A stretch of 64,000 nucleotides of DNA from Isochrysis galbana (GCA_018136815.1 CM030942.1:1635171-1699170), one strand, 5' to 3'. Positions 31,851-42,626 are shown, counted from the stretch's first letter. Numbers and translations: made by a program. The notes: generated by a model not told the origin, from the letters alone.

Positions 31851-34326
31851 ACAAGCACATAGACCACTCGTTATGTGCTCTCACCTCGGGTTCCGGCGCG
31901 GCGCCGGGGGCGAGGAAGAGTTGGTGGGAAGACGCCGCCATGAAGGATGCTAGGTATCGGGTATCGGAGCGCTACGGCGTGGCGCCGGTTGCCGTCCGGC
32001 GCCAGGGGGTCGCCGAGCTCAGCGGCGGCCGCGCGTTCGATCTCCGCGAAGGTAAGCGTGTGCTGGGTGCTCGTGGGAGGCGGAGCGGGTCGTCCACCGC
32101 GTCCTGCGGATGGCGGTGGGGCACCGTCATGGGGTCGGCGCTTCCGAGCCGCGAACGACCGCGACGTCCTCGATGCCTGGTGTACCTTTCGCCTTTAGCG
32201 GCCAGGCGGCGCTCCGTTGCGCGCAGGGGCGACGCGTCCCGCAGGTTGCCTGGCGGGCAGAGGAGGGCCTCGACGAAGCGCGCGCCAGCTCGTGCTCCGC
32301 CATGTGCTCCTCGTTGGCCGGTAGATGCCCCACCGCCCGGAGAAGGGCGAGGAGGTGGGGGAGGGCCGCTAGGCTCACCTGCGGCGCGACCCCGAGCGGC
32401 GGGTCTGTGCGTGCGCCGGCCGGCACCAACGCGCGCTCGGGCTGCGGCGCCGGCCGCGGGTGCGCCGCCAGGAACTCGTGGAGTTTGGCCGCCTCGAATC
32501 CCTCTCCTGGCACGTCTCGTCCGCCTGGGAAAACCACGCGCTTGAAGGTGACGGCGCTCGCCCGCGGGTGTCGCATCAGGTCGTTTGGGTGTCATCTCGT
32601 CGAGCCATCGGCCCCTGGCCGTCTGTCGTCTGTCGTTCTTCGTTCGTCGCTCTCGTTCTCGTTCTCGTTCCGGTTCTCGTCCCTCGTTCTCAACACTACC
32701 TCAATACCAAACCTCTCCACTCCCTCAGCCTCAGCCTATCACTCCCGACCCGCCCAGCCACGTCCGTTCCGTCGTCGCGCTCGCCCTCGCCCAAGTCCGT
32801 CCTCCCGCCTTCCTCTGCTGAGGAGGTGGTCCAGCCCGTCATTCCATCACTCCCGGCCACCTTCGCCGCGCCTTCCGCCGATCGTTTCCCTTCCGAATCG
32901 TCGCATATCGAGCCAGTGGTCATGCTCGATCCGTCAGCGGGTCGAACTGAACACCAGCACACGCGCGCCCAGGCGAGGCCGGCCGTCGAGCTGTCGCAGG
33001 TCGCAGGTTGGCCCCGGCTAGAGTTTCGATCCAAACCCAAACCCACCCAAATTTCGATTCGAAATTTCGATCACTTTTCAGCAAATTTCGAGCCTCATTG
33101 GCCCAAATTTCGATAAATTTCGATTCGAAAGTTGTGCTTGTGCTTCGCCGAGCGTGCGTGCACACGGCACACGCCCGACGCGCTGCATGGCTGCATCGCC
33201 TACGAGGGGTGATGGAGGGACGAGGGTGCACATTAATAGTTCATTGTCATTGTCATTGTTTGTCGTCACTGTTCACTTATTTATTGTTCACATTCACACA
33301 TTATTTCTCTCTGTGGTCAACCCACATCAGCCCATCAGCCCACTCAACACAAGAGCACACCGCACACTTGCACGATCTCAGCCCACGGTCCATTTGTTGT
33401 AGCGACTCATTCATCAAGGCCACTTGCCACTTGCAGGTGGTCTGATGTCTGACAACACACCAGACTGTTGCTCCCCATCTCCCCATACATCACACGCAAG
33501 AGAGAGGACACACCCCATTCGTCCCCTCACAGTCCTCGGCGTCGCTTCCGTCGTCGCTGGTCGTTGGAGTTCTTCTCGTTCTCAGATGACGCATGCAGCT
33601 CCAGTACATCTTGAGGGCGCGGGGAGGGTGGGAGTAGGAGCTGACCGGAGCTGCCATCGCCATCGCCCCCCTCGTCCTCACTCATCTTCCACCACCTGCC
33701 GTGTCCGCTTCTTGGCTGCCGACCGGCCTGCGGGCGCCATCGCGCCCCACTCCCACCAGCACCCCACGCGCGCCGCGGCGCGCGCCGCGGCCCCAAATTT
33801 CGATTTATTTCGTTCAAAAATGTTGGTTTCTATGTGGCCCCCAAACTTAGAATCGAGTTTCTCGAAACTCTGGCCGGGGCCAAGTCGCAGGCTGCCGACG
33901 AATGCTGGCAGCCAGCCGTGCAGGGACGCCGCCAAGGCTGTCGTCTCGTGCCGTCTCGCGTTCTGGGCCCCTAGGGGGACCAAGCCGTAGGTAGCCCCCA
34001 GGGCAAGGGCCCTTGGCGAGAGCCCAGCGGGCGTGATCTTCGTCGCCCACGAGGAGGAGCGAGCCCGTGAGATCCGGCGGGCCGCCCGCCAAGAGGCCGG
34101 CCCGGGCCTCGGCCAGCCCGTCGTGTGCATCTTCCGGAAGGGAAGCGGCATCTTCTGCCGTCGTGGTTGCCGTGTCGCCCACCGGCGCGGGGGCGGCGGG
34201 GCGGCCCGTCGGCCCTGCTAACGAGCTCCGGCGAGTCGGGAAGGGCGCCGGCGTCGGTGGGAGGCTGCTGGTGGGGGGTGGACTGCTTGAGCGCTGGTGT
34301 GTGTGTGTGTGTGTTAGCGTGGGGCT
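31851..34326. other. GC-rich region with no recognised gene
   Basis: Long overlapping Ala/Arg/Pro-rich frames occur on both strands (for example minus 31972-32595 and 32127-32576, plus 32110-33021), but none shows a domain. An inverted repeat is visible: GTTGGCCCCGGCTAGAGTTTCGA (33004-33026) matches the minus strand of about 33855-33883. An AAATTTCGA-rich cluster lies at 33047-33128. The region may be decayed transposon DNA. Confidence 0.4.
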
Positions 34327-34455
34327 AGTAGCGCGCGACGGCGAGGGAAAGAGGGAAAAGGGCGGCGCCCCGAGAGGGCTACGCCCCTTTCTTTTCTCCG
34401 GTCTTCGCGCGCCTGCTGCTCCGTTGGCGTTCACCTGCGCAAACTAAAGCTCTCT
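34327..34455 (+). repeat. Repeat E, copy 1
   Basis: GCGCGCGACGGCGAGGGAAA...GGGAAAAGGGCGGCGCCCC, TTTCTTTTCTCCGGTCTTCG and CTGCTGCTCCGTTGGCGTTC, then GCGCAAACTAAAGC, matches 39905-40050 with small insertions. This copy ends about 85 bp before the start of the following gene. Confidence 0.55.
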
Positions 34456-34539
34456 GTCTAATTTCTAGGAGAAAAAATTGAAGGCCGGAGGATCGATCGA
34501 TCCGCTCGCTCGTGTGCCCTGCCCTCCCCACGGCTGCAG

Positions 34540-35154
34540 ATGTCTCCCATACCCCTGTGGCTCGCCATTGCTGCGGCACTGCACTCGTCTGGGCGTCGTT
34601 CTAGCCTCCTTGCCGCGAACAAGTTGTACCCTGACGTGGTCCCAGCATTCCCCGAGGAAGATAAGCAGCTGATCAGGCGTGTCATTGACCTAGAGAATGA
34701 GCTGAAGTCGACCCGCGCCCAGCTTGAGCGAGCAATGGCTCGCCCCCCGTCCATGTCACGTCTGTCGAAAGAGAAAATAGAACTGGAAGCAAGGCGCCCC
34801 GGAGAGCGTGCGGCCGAGACGCCCTTGAGTTCAGCCCTCACATCTTGGCCGGCCACTCTCAACCTTCTTTTATGGCTCTCGCTTGGAATCCTTGGTTCAG
34901 TATGTCAATACCGCGGTGCTGACCTGCCCACATGGTTGTACCTGCCATTCGCATTGGCAGGAGCATCCATATCCCTACTCTATTTGGGTCGAGAGCTCCA
35001 AAACTACGTGCGCCAAATCCTGGGCATGGAGAAGCCTTTTCCACGCAAAATTAGATGTTATCATTGTAGAGATGTCTTCGATATCACTCGGGGGGCAAAG
35101 ATAGCCCCATGTCCTTATTGCCAGACGCTCAACGACGTGGCATCGGCATATTGA
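34540..35154 (+). CDS. Small membrane protein with C-terminal zinc ribbon, unrecognised
   Basis: This is a 204-aa single-exon frame. Residues 5-15 are a short hydrophobic segment, possibly part of a signal sequence. Residues about 42-68 are a charged helix (LIRRVIDLENELKSTRAQLE), probably a coiled coil. Two predicted membrane segments follow: about 106-122 (ATLNLLLWLSLGILGSV) and about 130-148 (LYLPFALAGASISLLYL). The C-terminal tail has CYHCRDVF...APCPYCQ, two CxxC pairs that form a zinc-ribbon. I do not recognise the family; the arrangement recalls ER or organelle membrane adaptors but no function can be assigned. Absence of frameshifts and the conserved-looking tail support a real gene. 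Confidence 0.6.
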   Translation: MSPIPLWLAIAAALHSSGRRSSLLAANKLYPDVVPAFPEEDKQLIRRVIDLENELKSTRAQLERAMARPPSMSRLSKEKIELEARRPGERAAETPLSSALTSWPATLNLLLWLSLGILGSVCQYRGADLPTWLYLPFALAGASISLLYLGRELQNYVRQILGMEKPFPRKIRCYHCRDVFDITRGAKIAPCPYCQTLNDVASAY

Positions 35155-36288
35155 TAGTTGTGGTGAAATATCGGTGTGCTGGACGGCATCTTGGACTCAA
35201 TCCAGATGGTTTGATAGATTTTACATACACGCCTAGACATCCCCTTCTTGAGGTCGATGCAATTTTTTGTAGCTATAGGAGTACCATTCTTTTCCTGTAT
35301 TCTGTGAGGGTTCGGGACCCCTCTCCCTCCATTGCTTACATTTGCTTGTGTTGCGGGCATGCAAACATAAACGAGTGCACTAACTCCAGAGGACACGACT
35401 AGGCATGCGCGAGAGCTTTCCGTTTCCGTTTGCCGTTTTGTTGTGTATGCTGATCTTGCTTGCTACAAGACATGTGGCTTTTGATGCCGTGACATCAAAG
35501 GTGCTCGGGTACCTCCCGGAGACGGGGAAATGGCGCCGCTAATGCCCCCCTAGATACCCCCGTCGCGAGCTACCCCGAGTTACCCTCTCGCAAGAGAGTA
35601 ATCTAAATTTATTATACCTTGAAAGGAAAAAGTTTTGAATGAAGAACACAAACGGATCAACAAATCCGAGCGACATCAGACACATGTAATTGTTTTCGTA
35701 GCATCAGTGGCAGCATGCAGCAGCAGCATCACGCTCGCATAGGTGTACGGGCAAGTGCGCTGCGGGGTGTCGGGTTTGTACCAGGCTAGAGATAGAGAGA
35801 GGCTAGTGGTAGTAGCGGTATTATGTATTATCTCTCTCAGCAACTCGCAGTTGGATGATAAGTATTTTGCTGGGTACCGCTTGGGCTAGGAAGCCCAAGC
35901 CCAAGGGCAATTCACTCTCATCCGCACGACTACAGACTACAATAAACGTCCACCCCCCACCCGCGGTAGTGCCGGGGGCTTGCCGCAAAGGGGGGCTTAA
36001 TTAACCCTACTACACGAGACCAAAAGCGTTCAATTATCCCCATCCCTGCTGACACCTTTCGTTGTCACCTGGAGGTTACTTGACTCAACTGGACACTTCA
36101 CATATTGAAACCCACACGTGGTCTGACTCGATTCACTCGACTTGGGGGCAGGGTCGATATCTCGTTGGAATTCACGATCCACGTCTCACACCAAAGAGCA
36201 TTGATGAGTTACACCAAAGAGCACCGACCGTGTAAAAGCAGACAACAAGTTTCGTCACACGTCTATATGGAGGAGACGAGGGAAGGGT
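35155..36288. other. Intergenic, no supported gene
   Basis: No open frame of note and no repeat match within the window. It probably includes the 3' UTR of the preceding gene. Confidence 0.5.
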
Positions 36289-36467
36289 GAGCAGTTGCCC
36301 TGCAGTTGAGCAGTAGCCCTGCAGTTGAGCAGTTGCCCTGCAGTTGAGCAGTTGCCCTGTAGTTGAGCAGTTGCCTTGCAGTTGAGCAGTTGCCGTGTAG
36401 TTGAGCAGTTGCCCTGCAGTTGAGCAGTTGCCCTGCAGTTGAGCTGTTGCCCTGCAGTTGAGCAGTT
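36289..36467. repeat. Minisatellite, 19-bp unit GAGCAGTTGCCCTGCAGTT
   Basis: About 9.4 head-to-tail copies with single-base variants (TAG for TTG, TAGTT for CAGTT, CCTTG, CCGTG). Spacers are absent, so this is not a CRISPR array. Confidence 0.95.
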
Positions 36468-36491
36468 CTCCGCCGCCCTGCATTGCCTACC

Positions 36492-36600
36492 AGCCCCCCT
36501 CTCCCTTCAGAGCCCCCCTCTCCCTTCAGAGCCCTCCTCTCCCTTCAGAGCCCTCCTCTCCCTTCAGAGCCCTCCTCTCCCTTCAGAGCCCTCCTCTCCC
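36492..36600. repeat. Minisatellite, 19-bp unit AGCCCTCCTCTCCCTTCAG
   Basis: About 5.7 copies; the first two have CCC in place of CTC at one site. It has the same 19-bp period as the minisatellite ending 25 bp upstream but an unrelated sequence. It ends 22 bp before the start codon of the ankyrin gene. Confidence 0.95.
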
Positions 36601-36622
36601 CTCCCCGCGTACCAGAATCGCG

Positions 36623-37194
36623 ATGGCCTCCTCTTCTGTGAAGCGTCCTATGGAACCAGACGAAGAGACCCGTCAAGTGTCACCTCACCTGTCTGGACGT
36701 CGCAACGGGAAGCTTCTGTGGGAGTATTGCACTACGAATCAATTCCCACCTATAGATAGAGGACTTGGGTGAGGACATCGACTTCATGTATGTAGATGAT
36801 TACCATCAGACCACTTCACTGATGGAGGCATCCTCTCGCGGGCATTTCTGGTGCGTGAAGAACTAACACCTTGGAGTTGTTCAAGGATGGACAGAAGATT
36901 TCATCTGCATTGGTAACATTTGTCAACCAGGTTGGAGCTTCCCAAAAGCAGACCGCCCTCATCATGGCTGCCAAGCGAGGGCATGCTCATATTGTGGTTG
37001 AACTCCTCATTGCTGGTGCCATGATTGAGGCTATGGATGATGATGGATACACTCCTCTACTTCATGCCTGTAAAATGAATCACATAGAAGTGGCCGAAGT
37101 GCTCCTTGCGAATGGTGCTCACATCAGCAACAACATTCTTCAAATGACCAACGATGACACAATGATCGATCTACTGACGCGTGCGGGGGCTTGA
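36623..37194 (+). CDS. Short ankyrin-repeat protein
   Basis: I model three exons: 36623-36676, 36756-36854 and 36931-37194, with GT-AG introns of 79 and 76 bp, giving 138 aa. Ankyrin consensus is clear in TTSLMEASSRGHF, then QTALIMAAKRGHAHIVVELL, and GYTPLLHACKMNHIEVAEVLL followed by ANGAHI. Ankyrin repeats mediate protein-protein contacts; no other domain is present. Without splicing the second frame runs from a non-ATG codon at 36871 and the first repeat falls in another frame. The alternative is therefore a frameshifted pseudogene. The start is the ATG directly after the second minisatellite. Confidence 0.55.
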
Positions 37195-37969
37195 GAGGAC
37201 CTCCCCAAACTTGGGTACCACCAAGTGTTTCCCTCTACCGGAGAGGATGGCCGAGTCCATTGAACCATGTTGTGCACTCTCCTCCTTTTCCCCTTGAAAT
37301 CCAGCCAGAAAGCATTTGCACGCTAGTTCATCACGATCAGTGTCCGTGTCATGGCACCAAGGCCAAAGTGCTGCGGGTGGCTGGAGGGAAAGTGCGCTTT
37401 TAGAGTGGTTTTGTGTCCGCGTAGCGTTTTCGCACATAACGTTATTTGCTTGAAGGGGAGAGATGCATAGTCCACGGTGTTATAAGGTACAAAAATGACT
37501 GTCATTGTAATAGGTACACCATGACGTATTACACGAAGCTTCCGTGGCTCGCTGTGGGACCTCGTCACTGACTACGACAACGCACACCCACTGACAACCG
37601 CTACAAGTTCACAGATATCAAAGCGGGCCCGATTACAGCCTTCTCCCGCCTTCACCGGGACCTCGCGCGCGCACGGTCTCACGGACATGCATCGCACTGG
37701 TCCCGAAGTCGCCCCTATTGTTTATAACGATAGTTGGGGCTTAAGGCTCAAAGGGCGCGCGCGATGGTCTGAGCTTAGTACCATTCTCACCAACTCCGAC
37801 CCCAGACGGGCGGATAGAGACAGCACTAAATATGTGTGCAAGAAGCAAGGAAGACGGCGTACCGAATGTTGGAAGGAAAGAAATTCAGGCCCCCAGACTG
37901 TTGTCCTCAATTCACGACGCGGATGGAATATATTCACTACATAGTGATAAACTTCGGCGCATAACCATC
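37195..37969. other. Intergenic between ankyrin and SET genes
   Basis: No gene is supported. The two flanking genes converge on this stretch, so it contains both 3' UTRs. Confidence 0.45.
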
Positions 37970-39445
37970 CTATTCCACGTCGGTGTGCTTGCGCTTGGCG
38001 AAGCGGCCGAATCGCATGGGAGCAACTTGCTCTGCTCGGCCAGTCGATCTCGCATGATCCATGTCTTCATCCTCCACTTCTTCGGCGTCTTCGGCGTCGT
38101 CCTGATCACTGTCCTCCATCATCATTTCCTCAACTCGATCAGTGAATTCTGACTCTGATCGAACGTGGCCACATCGGTTGCAAGTGTACATTTGCATGCA
38201 TGTTTCTCGTCCGTTGCCACCTTGGGTAATGTTGGAGTCATCTACGGTGGTGGTGTTGGGCTTAGGAGCAAATGTCCCAGAGCAGTGGGGGCAGCAGTAC
38301 TTGATAACGAAAAGGTTGACGTATGTCATGTCGATGCTCTGGTTTTCGTCCTCCTCGCTCGCCTGAGCCTGAGTTTGCTGCCCAACCCCGATCCCCTCTG
38401 CTTCCCGTTCTACCACGCAGCGTGCACAAGAGCACGAGAAGCCATACTCCTCGCGCAGCCGATCACTGCGTGGTGCCACCGTAATGTCCAATGGCGTGTA
38501 CGATATCGAGACTTCCGTCCCGCACTCCAAAGGTTGAATGGCGACGTAGCGCGTCGCAAGCGAGAAGGGCGGTCGTGCAATCCGCGATGGCGTCTCAATT
38601 GCAGCCGTGCGGAGTCGACCTACAGCTGAATCAAGGTTAAGCCACGCCGGAAGATTTATCGACGCAGCAACAGATTTGGGCGGTGCTTCCGTGTCAAGAT
38701 CATCAAAACGGGCAGCGGTCGGCATGCATGCGTGATTTGCCATTGCTAGTACGGGATAAAAGGCATAGGCCCGTTCTTGGTGTTCCCTATCGCAGCTACC
38801 CCCTAGAGATGCTAGGTTGAAGCCATTCGCTTTGTCACGCGCGCATACCCCACGCACGAAATCAAGGTCAATCGGCGAGAGGTCGCCTTCTTTGGGGCAC
38901 ATTTCGAGAACGTTCTTGCAACGCTGCTCCTCATCTGCCGTGAGTCCTGCAAGATCTGCATGCATAAGCCACACATCATCAAATGACTTTGAATCGCTTA
39001 CGCGCAGCTCAGCCGTCCCCACCACACAGGCAAGTAAAGTGGCCTCTTCATACAACTCCTCAGTGGCTTCACTCGCGCCTGACGCTGCGACATTATTATA
39101 CCCTGGGATCTTCTCCTGGAGCTTTGTCTGGGATGAGAGCATTGACGAGCAGCAGATGCGGTGGCGTGCAACGTCCTCCAGGCGGCACTCCTCAGAGCAC
39201 CATCCACAGCCACCGCACGTGGCACAGTTCGTCTCAATTCGCTCTGCCAGGCAGCGGGCACAGCAGTCGTGCCGCCGCCGCGCGTCGAGCCACCAGACAG
39301 AGGGAGCTTCAGAGATCACGACGTGGCCGGCAGGGATCGGCCTCGCCGCAAGCAGCAGGCGGCCTTGCGCTTCGGTGTGCGCCGCGTGCACGTTGGGCAA
39401 GCCAGCGAGTGCCGCGGGTGCTCGAGTTGCCGCCGCTCTGCTCAT
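37970..39445 (-). CDS. SET and MYND domain protein (SMYD-like lysine methyltransferase)
   Basis: A single-exon frame; the ATG at 39445 gives about 491 aa. Further upstream codons (to 39619) are Glu/Arg repeats from a purine tract and are not counted. SMYD proteins methylate lysines on histones and other proteins. The SET N-part GRLLLAARPIPAGHVVISEAP is split by a MYND zinc finger at residues 61-99 (CCARCLAE, CGGCGWCSEEC, HRICC). The SET core follows: MANHACMPTAARF (the NHSCxPN motif) and GTEVSISYTPLD, then the post-SET Cys cluster FSCSCARC. A further CxxC pair set (CCPHCSG...CNRCGH) suggests a C-terminal zinc ribbon. The protein ends in an acidic tail. All expected SAM-binding motif positions are recognisable, so activity is plausible. 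Confidence 0.85.
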   Translation of the reverse strand: MSRAAATRAPAALAGLPNVHAAHTEAQGRLLLAARPIPAGHVVISEAPSVWWLDARRRHDCCARCLAERIETNCATCGGCGWCSEECRLEDVARHRICCSSMLSSQTKLQEKIPGYNNVAASGASEATEELYEEATLLACVVGTAELRVSDSKSFDDVWLMHADLAGLTADEEQRCKNVLEMCPKEGDLSPIDLDFVRGVCARDKANGFNLASLGGSCDREHQERAYAFYPVLAMANHACMPTAARFDDLDTEAPPKSVAASINLPAWLNLDSAVGRLRTAAIETPSRIARPPFSLATRYVAIQPLECGTEVSISYTPLDITVAPRSDRLREEYGFSCSCARCVVEREAEGIGVGQQTQAQASEEDENQSIDMTYVNLFVIKYCCPHCSGTFAPKPNTTTVDDSNITQGGNGRETCMQMYTCNRCGHVRSESEFTDRVEEMMMEDSDQDDAEDAEEVEDEDMDHARSTGRAEQVAPMRFGRFAKRKHTDVE

Positions 39446-39539
39446 CGCGCCTCTGCAAATGAGAGGGAGAGAGAGGGAAGGGCCGCTTGAGCAAGTCTTG
39501 CCCGCTTCGACTCGTCGCGCGCTGTGCTCGCTGCCGCTC

Positions 39540-39612
39540 TCGCGTCCCTCCCTCTCTCTCTCTCTCTCCCCCTCCTCTCCCCCCCCCCCCCCCCCTCTCT
39601 CCTCTCTCTCCT
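39540..39612. repeat. CT/poly-C tract upstream of SET-MYND gene
   Basis: (CT)n, a run of about 16 C and further CTCTC sequence on the plus strand. It is therefore a purine tract on the coding strand, about 95-165 bp upstream of the start codon. Confidence 0.85.
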
Positions 39613-39726
39613 CTCTCATTCTCTACTCCCCAGTCTCACATCACCTTCTTCAGCCTCACTTCTTTCCTTTCTCTCAGCAAAAAACGTGAACTGCTTCCCC
39701 TATTTTTTTCTCACAGCCGTCGTGAA

Positions 39727-40206
39727 CGGCTCCGTCTGCTGCTGCTCGCCGCCCTTGCTTCACGTTAGACGTGATTGCCGGACTGCGTATCTTAGACTAA
39801 CCTCTTAATGTGGTGAAGGGGTGTAGGTTGTGCTAAGATAGTATGCCGCTCCACTCCGTGTGGTGGGTGAGCTTTAGCGTTTAGAGAGAGAGAGAGCTTG
39901 GGCGGTGCGGGGCGCGCGCGGCGGCGAAAAGGGAAAAGGGGAACGTTGCCCCTCAGCGGAGGGGAGTTTTGTTTTCCTTTTCTTTCCTGCGGTCAGCGGT
40001 CAGCGGCGCCCCCTCGCTGCTCCGTTGCCGTTCACTAGCGCAAACTAAAGCCCGCTGGTCATTGAACGGCTCCGTCTGCTGCTCGCCGCCCTTGCTTCAC
40101 GTTAGACGTGATTGCCGGACTCTCGGGGTAACTAGAGCCTGAGCGTATCTTAGACTAACCTCTTACTGTGGTGAAGGGGTGTAGGTTGTGCTAAGATAGT
40201 ACGCCG
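39727..40206 (+). repeat. Direct repeat pair enclosing repeat E copy 2
   Basis: CGGCTCCGTCTGCTGC...CTTGCTTCACGTTAGACGTG then ATTGCCGGACT and GTATCTTAGACTAACCTCTTA...GTGCTAAGATAGTA occurs at 39727-39843 and 40067-40204. The second copy has about 22 extra bases after CCGGACT. Between them, 39905-40050 matches repeat E at 34327-34455. The arrangement could be a tandem duplication or a small LTR-like unit; no terminal TG...CA was identified. Confidence 0.6.
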
Positions 40207-40272
40207 GCGCGTCGGGGGGGCTCGTGTGCTGTTGACTGGTCTCTATTCTCACGAGGCTCGAGCCGCTCGGGC

Positions 40273-40806
40273 TTGATACCCCCTTCCCCGGTGCGCTCCC
40301 AGTGTGGTAGGGTTAATGCTTATGGCTGGAGGCGACATGAAATCATAATGCTAAACGGAATTAGAAATGGGTCGGTTGAACCCAGCCCGGGACGGTGGTT
40401 TCTAGGCTATCGGCTCGCCTGCGCGACACGTAGGGCAGCTCCCGGGTGCGTTCCACTTCCAACCCGCCTTGCCATTGCTCGATGCGTTCCGGCCAGTGCT
40501 CGGGCAGGAGGTGCCCCGGCAGCATCCGGGCCGTTCGTCGCTGCAGCACTCTCGCAAGCTGCACCACTCCCGCAACACTGGGAATGCGTGACGCTAAGCC
40601 TTCGCCTTCTGAAGGAGCCCAGCCGGAGAGCGCCTGACTCACCATTGGTTGCCAAATCTGCGACACCACTGACTTCGGGCGCTCGACTGGCGACCTCTAC
40701 GGCCTCAGCAGCATCCTCGCAGTTTGCCGCTGCAGCACTCCAGCAACCCCGGGAGTGCGCAACGCTACCCCTTCGCCGTCTGAAGGAGCCTAGGCCCGAG
40801 ACATGA
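40273..40806 (+). other. Open frame with internal repeat, doubtful gene
   Basis: A 177-codon frame contains two related segments, CVTLSLRLLKEPS and CATLPLRRLKEPR, from a DNA repeat at about 40560-40620 and 40735-40795. The opposite strand is also open. No domain is recognised and the origin of the repeat is unknown. Confidence 0.2.
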
Positions 40807-40979
40807 CCATTAATGCAAGCCGGGGCGCTCAGATGACCCGCCCGCCCGCCCCCGGGCTCTGCCGGGGTCTCTGCAGGGCCTGCTGGGACATCTTCACCTG
40901 CGTCTTCACCTGCGTCGGCGTGCGGCATCGGCCAGCGGCTCAGTGCAGCCGCCGATATTCCCAGTTGTAATTATAATTA

Positions 40980-42074
40980 TTTTTTATTTTGGGGCTGTTG
41001 GAGACCCCATGCGTATCAAAGCCGTGCACAGCAACAACTTCTAAAACAAAAAGGTCGATCGCGGATGCGACACCGTCGCGCCCCTTTGTGGCCTGTCTCG
41101 CTCCTGTTTCGCTCCCTGGCGCCTTGGGCCTTGCTCGGTCTTTGGTCCCTCCTTGCTCCTTGTTGTCGTTCCCCCGCGCCTGCTCTCGCTCTCGTCGTAG
41201 GTGTTCGTCGCTGCGGACTTTTCCCCCGCGCGAAGCCTATCCTCTCGCCCCTTTCGGTTTACGCACGTAGATTCCCTCCTTACTTTCTACCTACTCGTTC
41301 GCGGTAACCGCCGTTCGCCGTCGGCTCTTCCGTCGCATCGTCGCTCTCTTGTCGGCTTTCTCTTCCTTGTTTCCTTCCTTCTGTGTCTTCCCCGCCCAAG
41401 TGGGGAAAGATACGTTAGTTTGGAGGAATGTTGGGTGAAAGTCGAGTGTGCGTGTCTCGGATTGTTGTCGGACTAGTCGGATTGGTATCCTGTCGGCCTC
41501 TGTCGCCCTCGTCCCTCGCCGGGGAACGTGACCATACGGATTTTTACACTGTAGAGAGGGGATTATACGTGTAGAAAGGGGATTATACTCTTAGACAGGG
41601 GGCACCGCCCACCCAAACTTGCAGCCCACTTCTAGAGAGGGCCCAAACTTCTGAGCACTAGAGAAGGCCACCCAAACTTCAAGAAAAACTTCTAGAAGTA
41701 TTGACCTGAGCCTAGAATTAGGGGACAAATCTTGAATATCCTGTATCCTGTGGGGATGGTATGGAGTTGCCCTCCCATACCTCTCTACAGACGCCAAGGG
41801 GGCGGCCTAAAAAGCATGCGAGGCGGCGGCGCGGCCCGGCGCGCAGCACCTCCGGAGGTGCTTCGCCCTTAAGAGATAAATCACGGTTTGACCACCCTAG
41901 TACTAGTAAGTAAAAAACATTCTTGAAGGTGCTAGTACTAGAAAGTATGTGGGGTACTAATTATATTTACAGTAGCTCAGGATTCACTGAGTAGGAATGA
42001 CGTTTTACAAACCGTGCTTTTGCTGGATAATCATATTCTCATGGTAAAGCAATAGAAAAATTATTCCATGCTCG
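40980..42074. other. Intergenic, no supported gene
   Basis: It contains GGGGATTATAC repeated at 41540-41588, CACCCAAACTT repeats at 41609-41680, and CTAGTACTAG at 41897-41906 with GTGCTAGTACTAG at 41928-41940. No gene is supported. Confidence 0.5.
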
Positions 42075-42526
42075 TCAAAGAGCTTTATTCGTGTGATCTG
42101 TGTCATGATCCTCATGTTTGCCCCCTGTAGCAAGACATCTCGCTACAATCTCCTTCATATGATCCATCCCAAGTTTGCGCATCAAACATTTGTTCGCCTC
42201 GGGCACGGCCATGGGATTTGGGTGATTCTTAATGGCCTCCTCCACGGAGAGTTGGCGCAAAATATGGGTCATCGGGAACGGAGAGCGGTTCGTCCAATTC
42301 GACGCGTCCTCAAAATCTTCGCCCCCAAAGCAGAAGCTTGGATGGAAGCCAACGACCTGGAAATCCTCTTCTAGCCCCTCTTTCTCTAACCAGCCTTCTG
42401 CGTCGACAACAAGCCAGGGATAGTATTCCTCCCAGTTGTGGAACACTCGAGGATGTATGAGCAGAGTGGTCTCAATGCTGGACGTCTCCTGCAGCACTTG
42501 AATTTCCGAGGCAAGCTCGGCGGACA
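42075..42526 (-). CDS. DUF1415 family protein, C-terminal part (cut by gap)
   Basis: About 150 residues from the gap edge to the stop. The DUF1415 signature is clear: IETTLLIHPRVFHNWEEY, GLEEDFQVVGFHPSFCFGG and ASNWTNRSPFPMTHILR, then HPNPMAVPEANKCLMRKLG. DUF1415 proteins are found in bacteria and algae and their role is unknown; the conserved His, Cys and Asn residues in the FHPxxCF..NxTNRSPxP core could bind metal. The N-terminus is lost in the 42527-42626 gap. The frame that continues across the Ns into the antisense of the kinase gene is not real. Confidence 0.8.
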
Positions 42527-42626
42527 NNNNNNNNNNNNNNNNNNNNNNNNNNNNNNNNNNNNNNNNNNNNNNNNNNNNNNNNNNNNNNNNNNNNNNNNNN
42601 NNNNNNNNNNNNNNNNNNNNNNNNNN
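42527..42626. other. Assembly gap (100 N)
   Basis: Exactly 100 N. It removes the 5' ends of both the minus-strand DUF1415 gene and the plus-strand receptor kinase gene, and probably their shared promoter region. Confidence 0.99.

Noticed and set aside
31972..33021. Ala/Arg/Pro-rich frames on both strands
   Set aside because: Mutually overlapping, GC-driven and without recognisable motifs.
36289..36600. CRISPR-like array
   Set aside because: Units are contiguous 19-bp tandem repeats without spacers and the context is eukaryotic.
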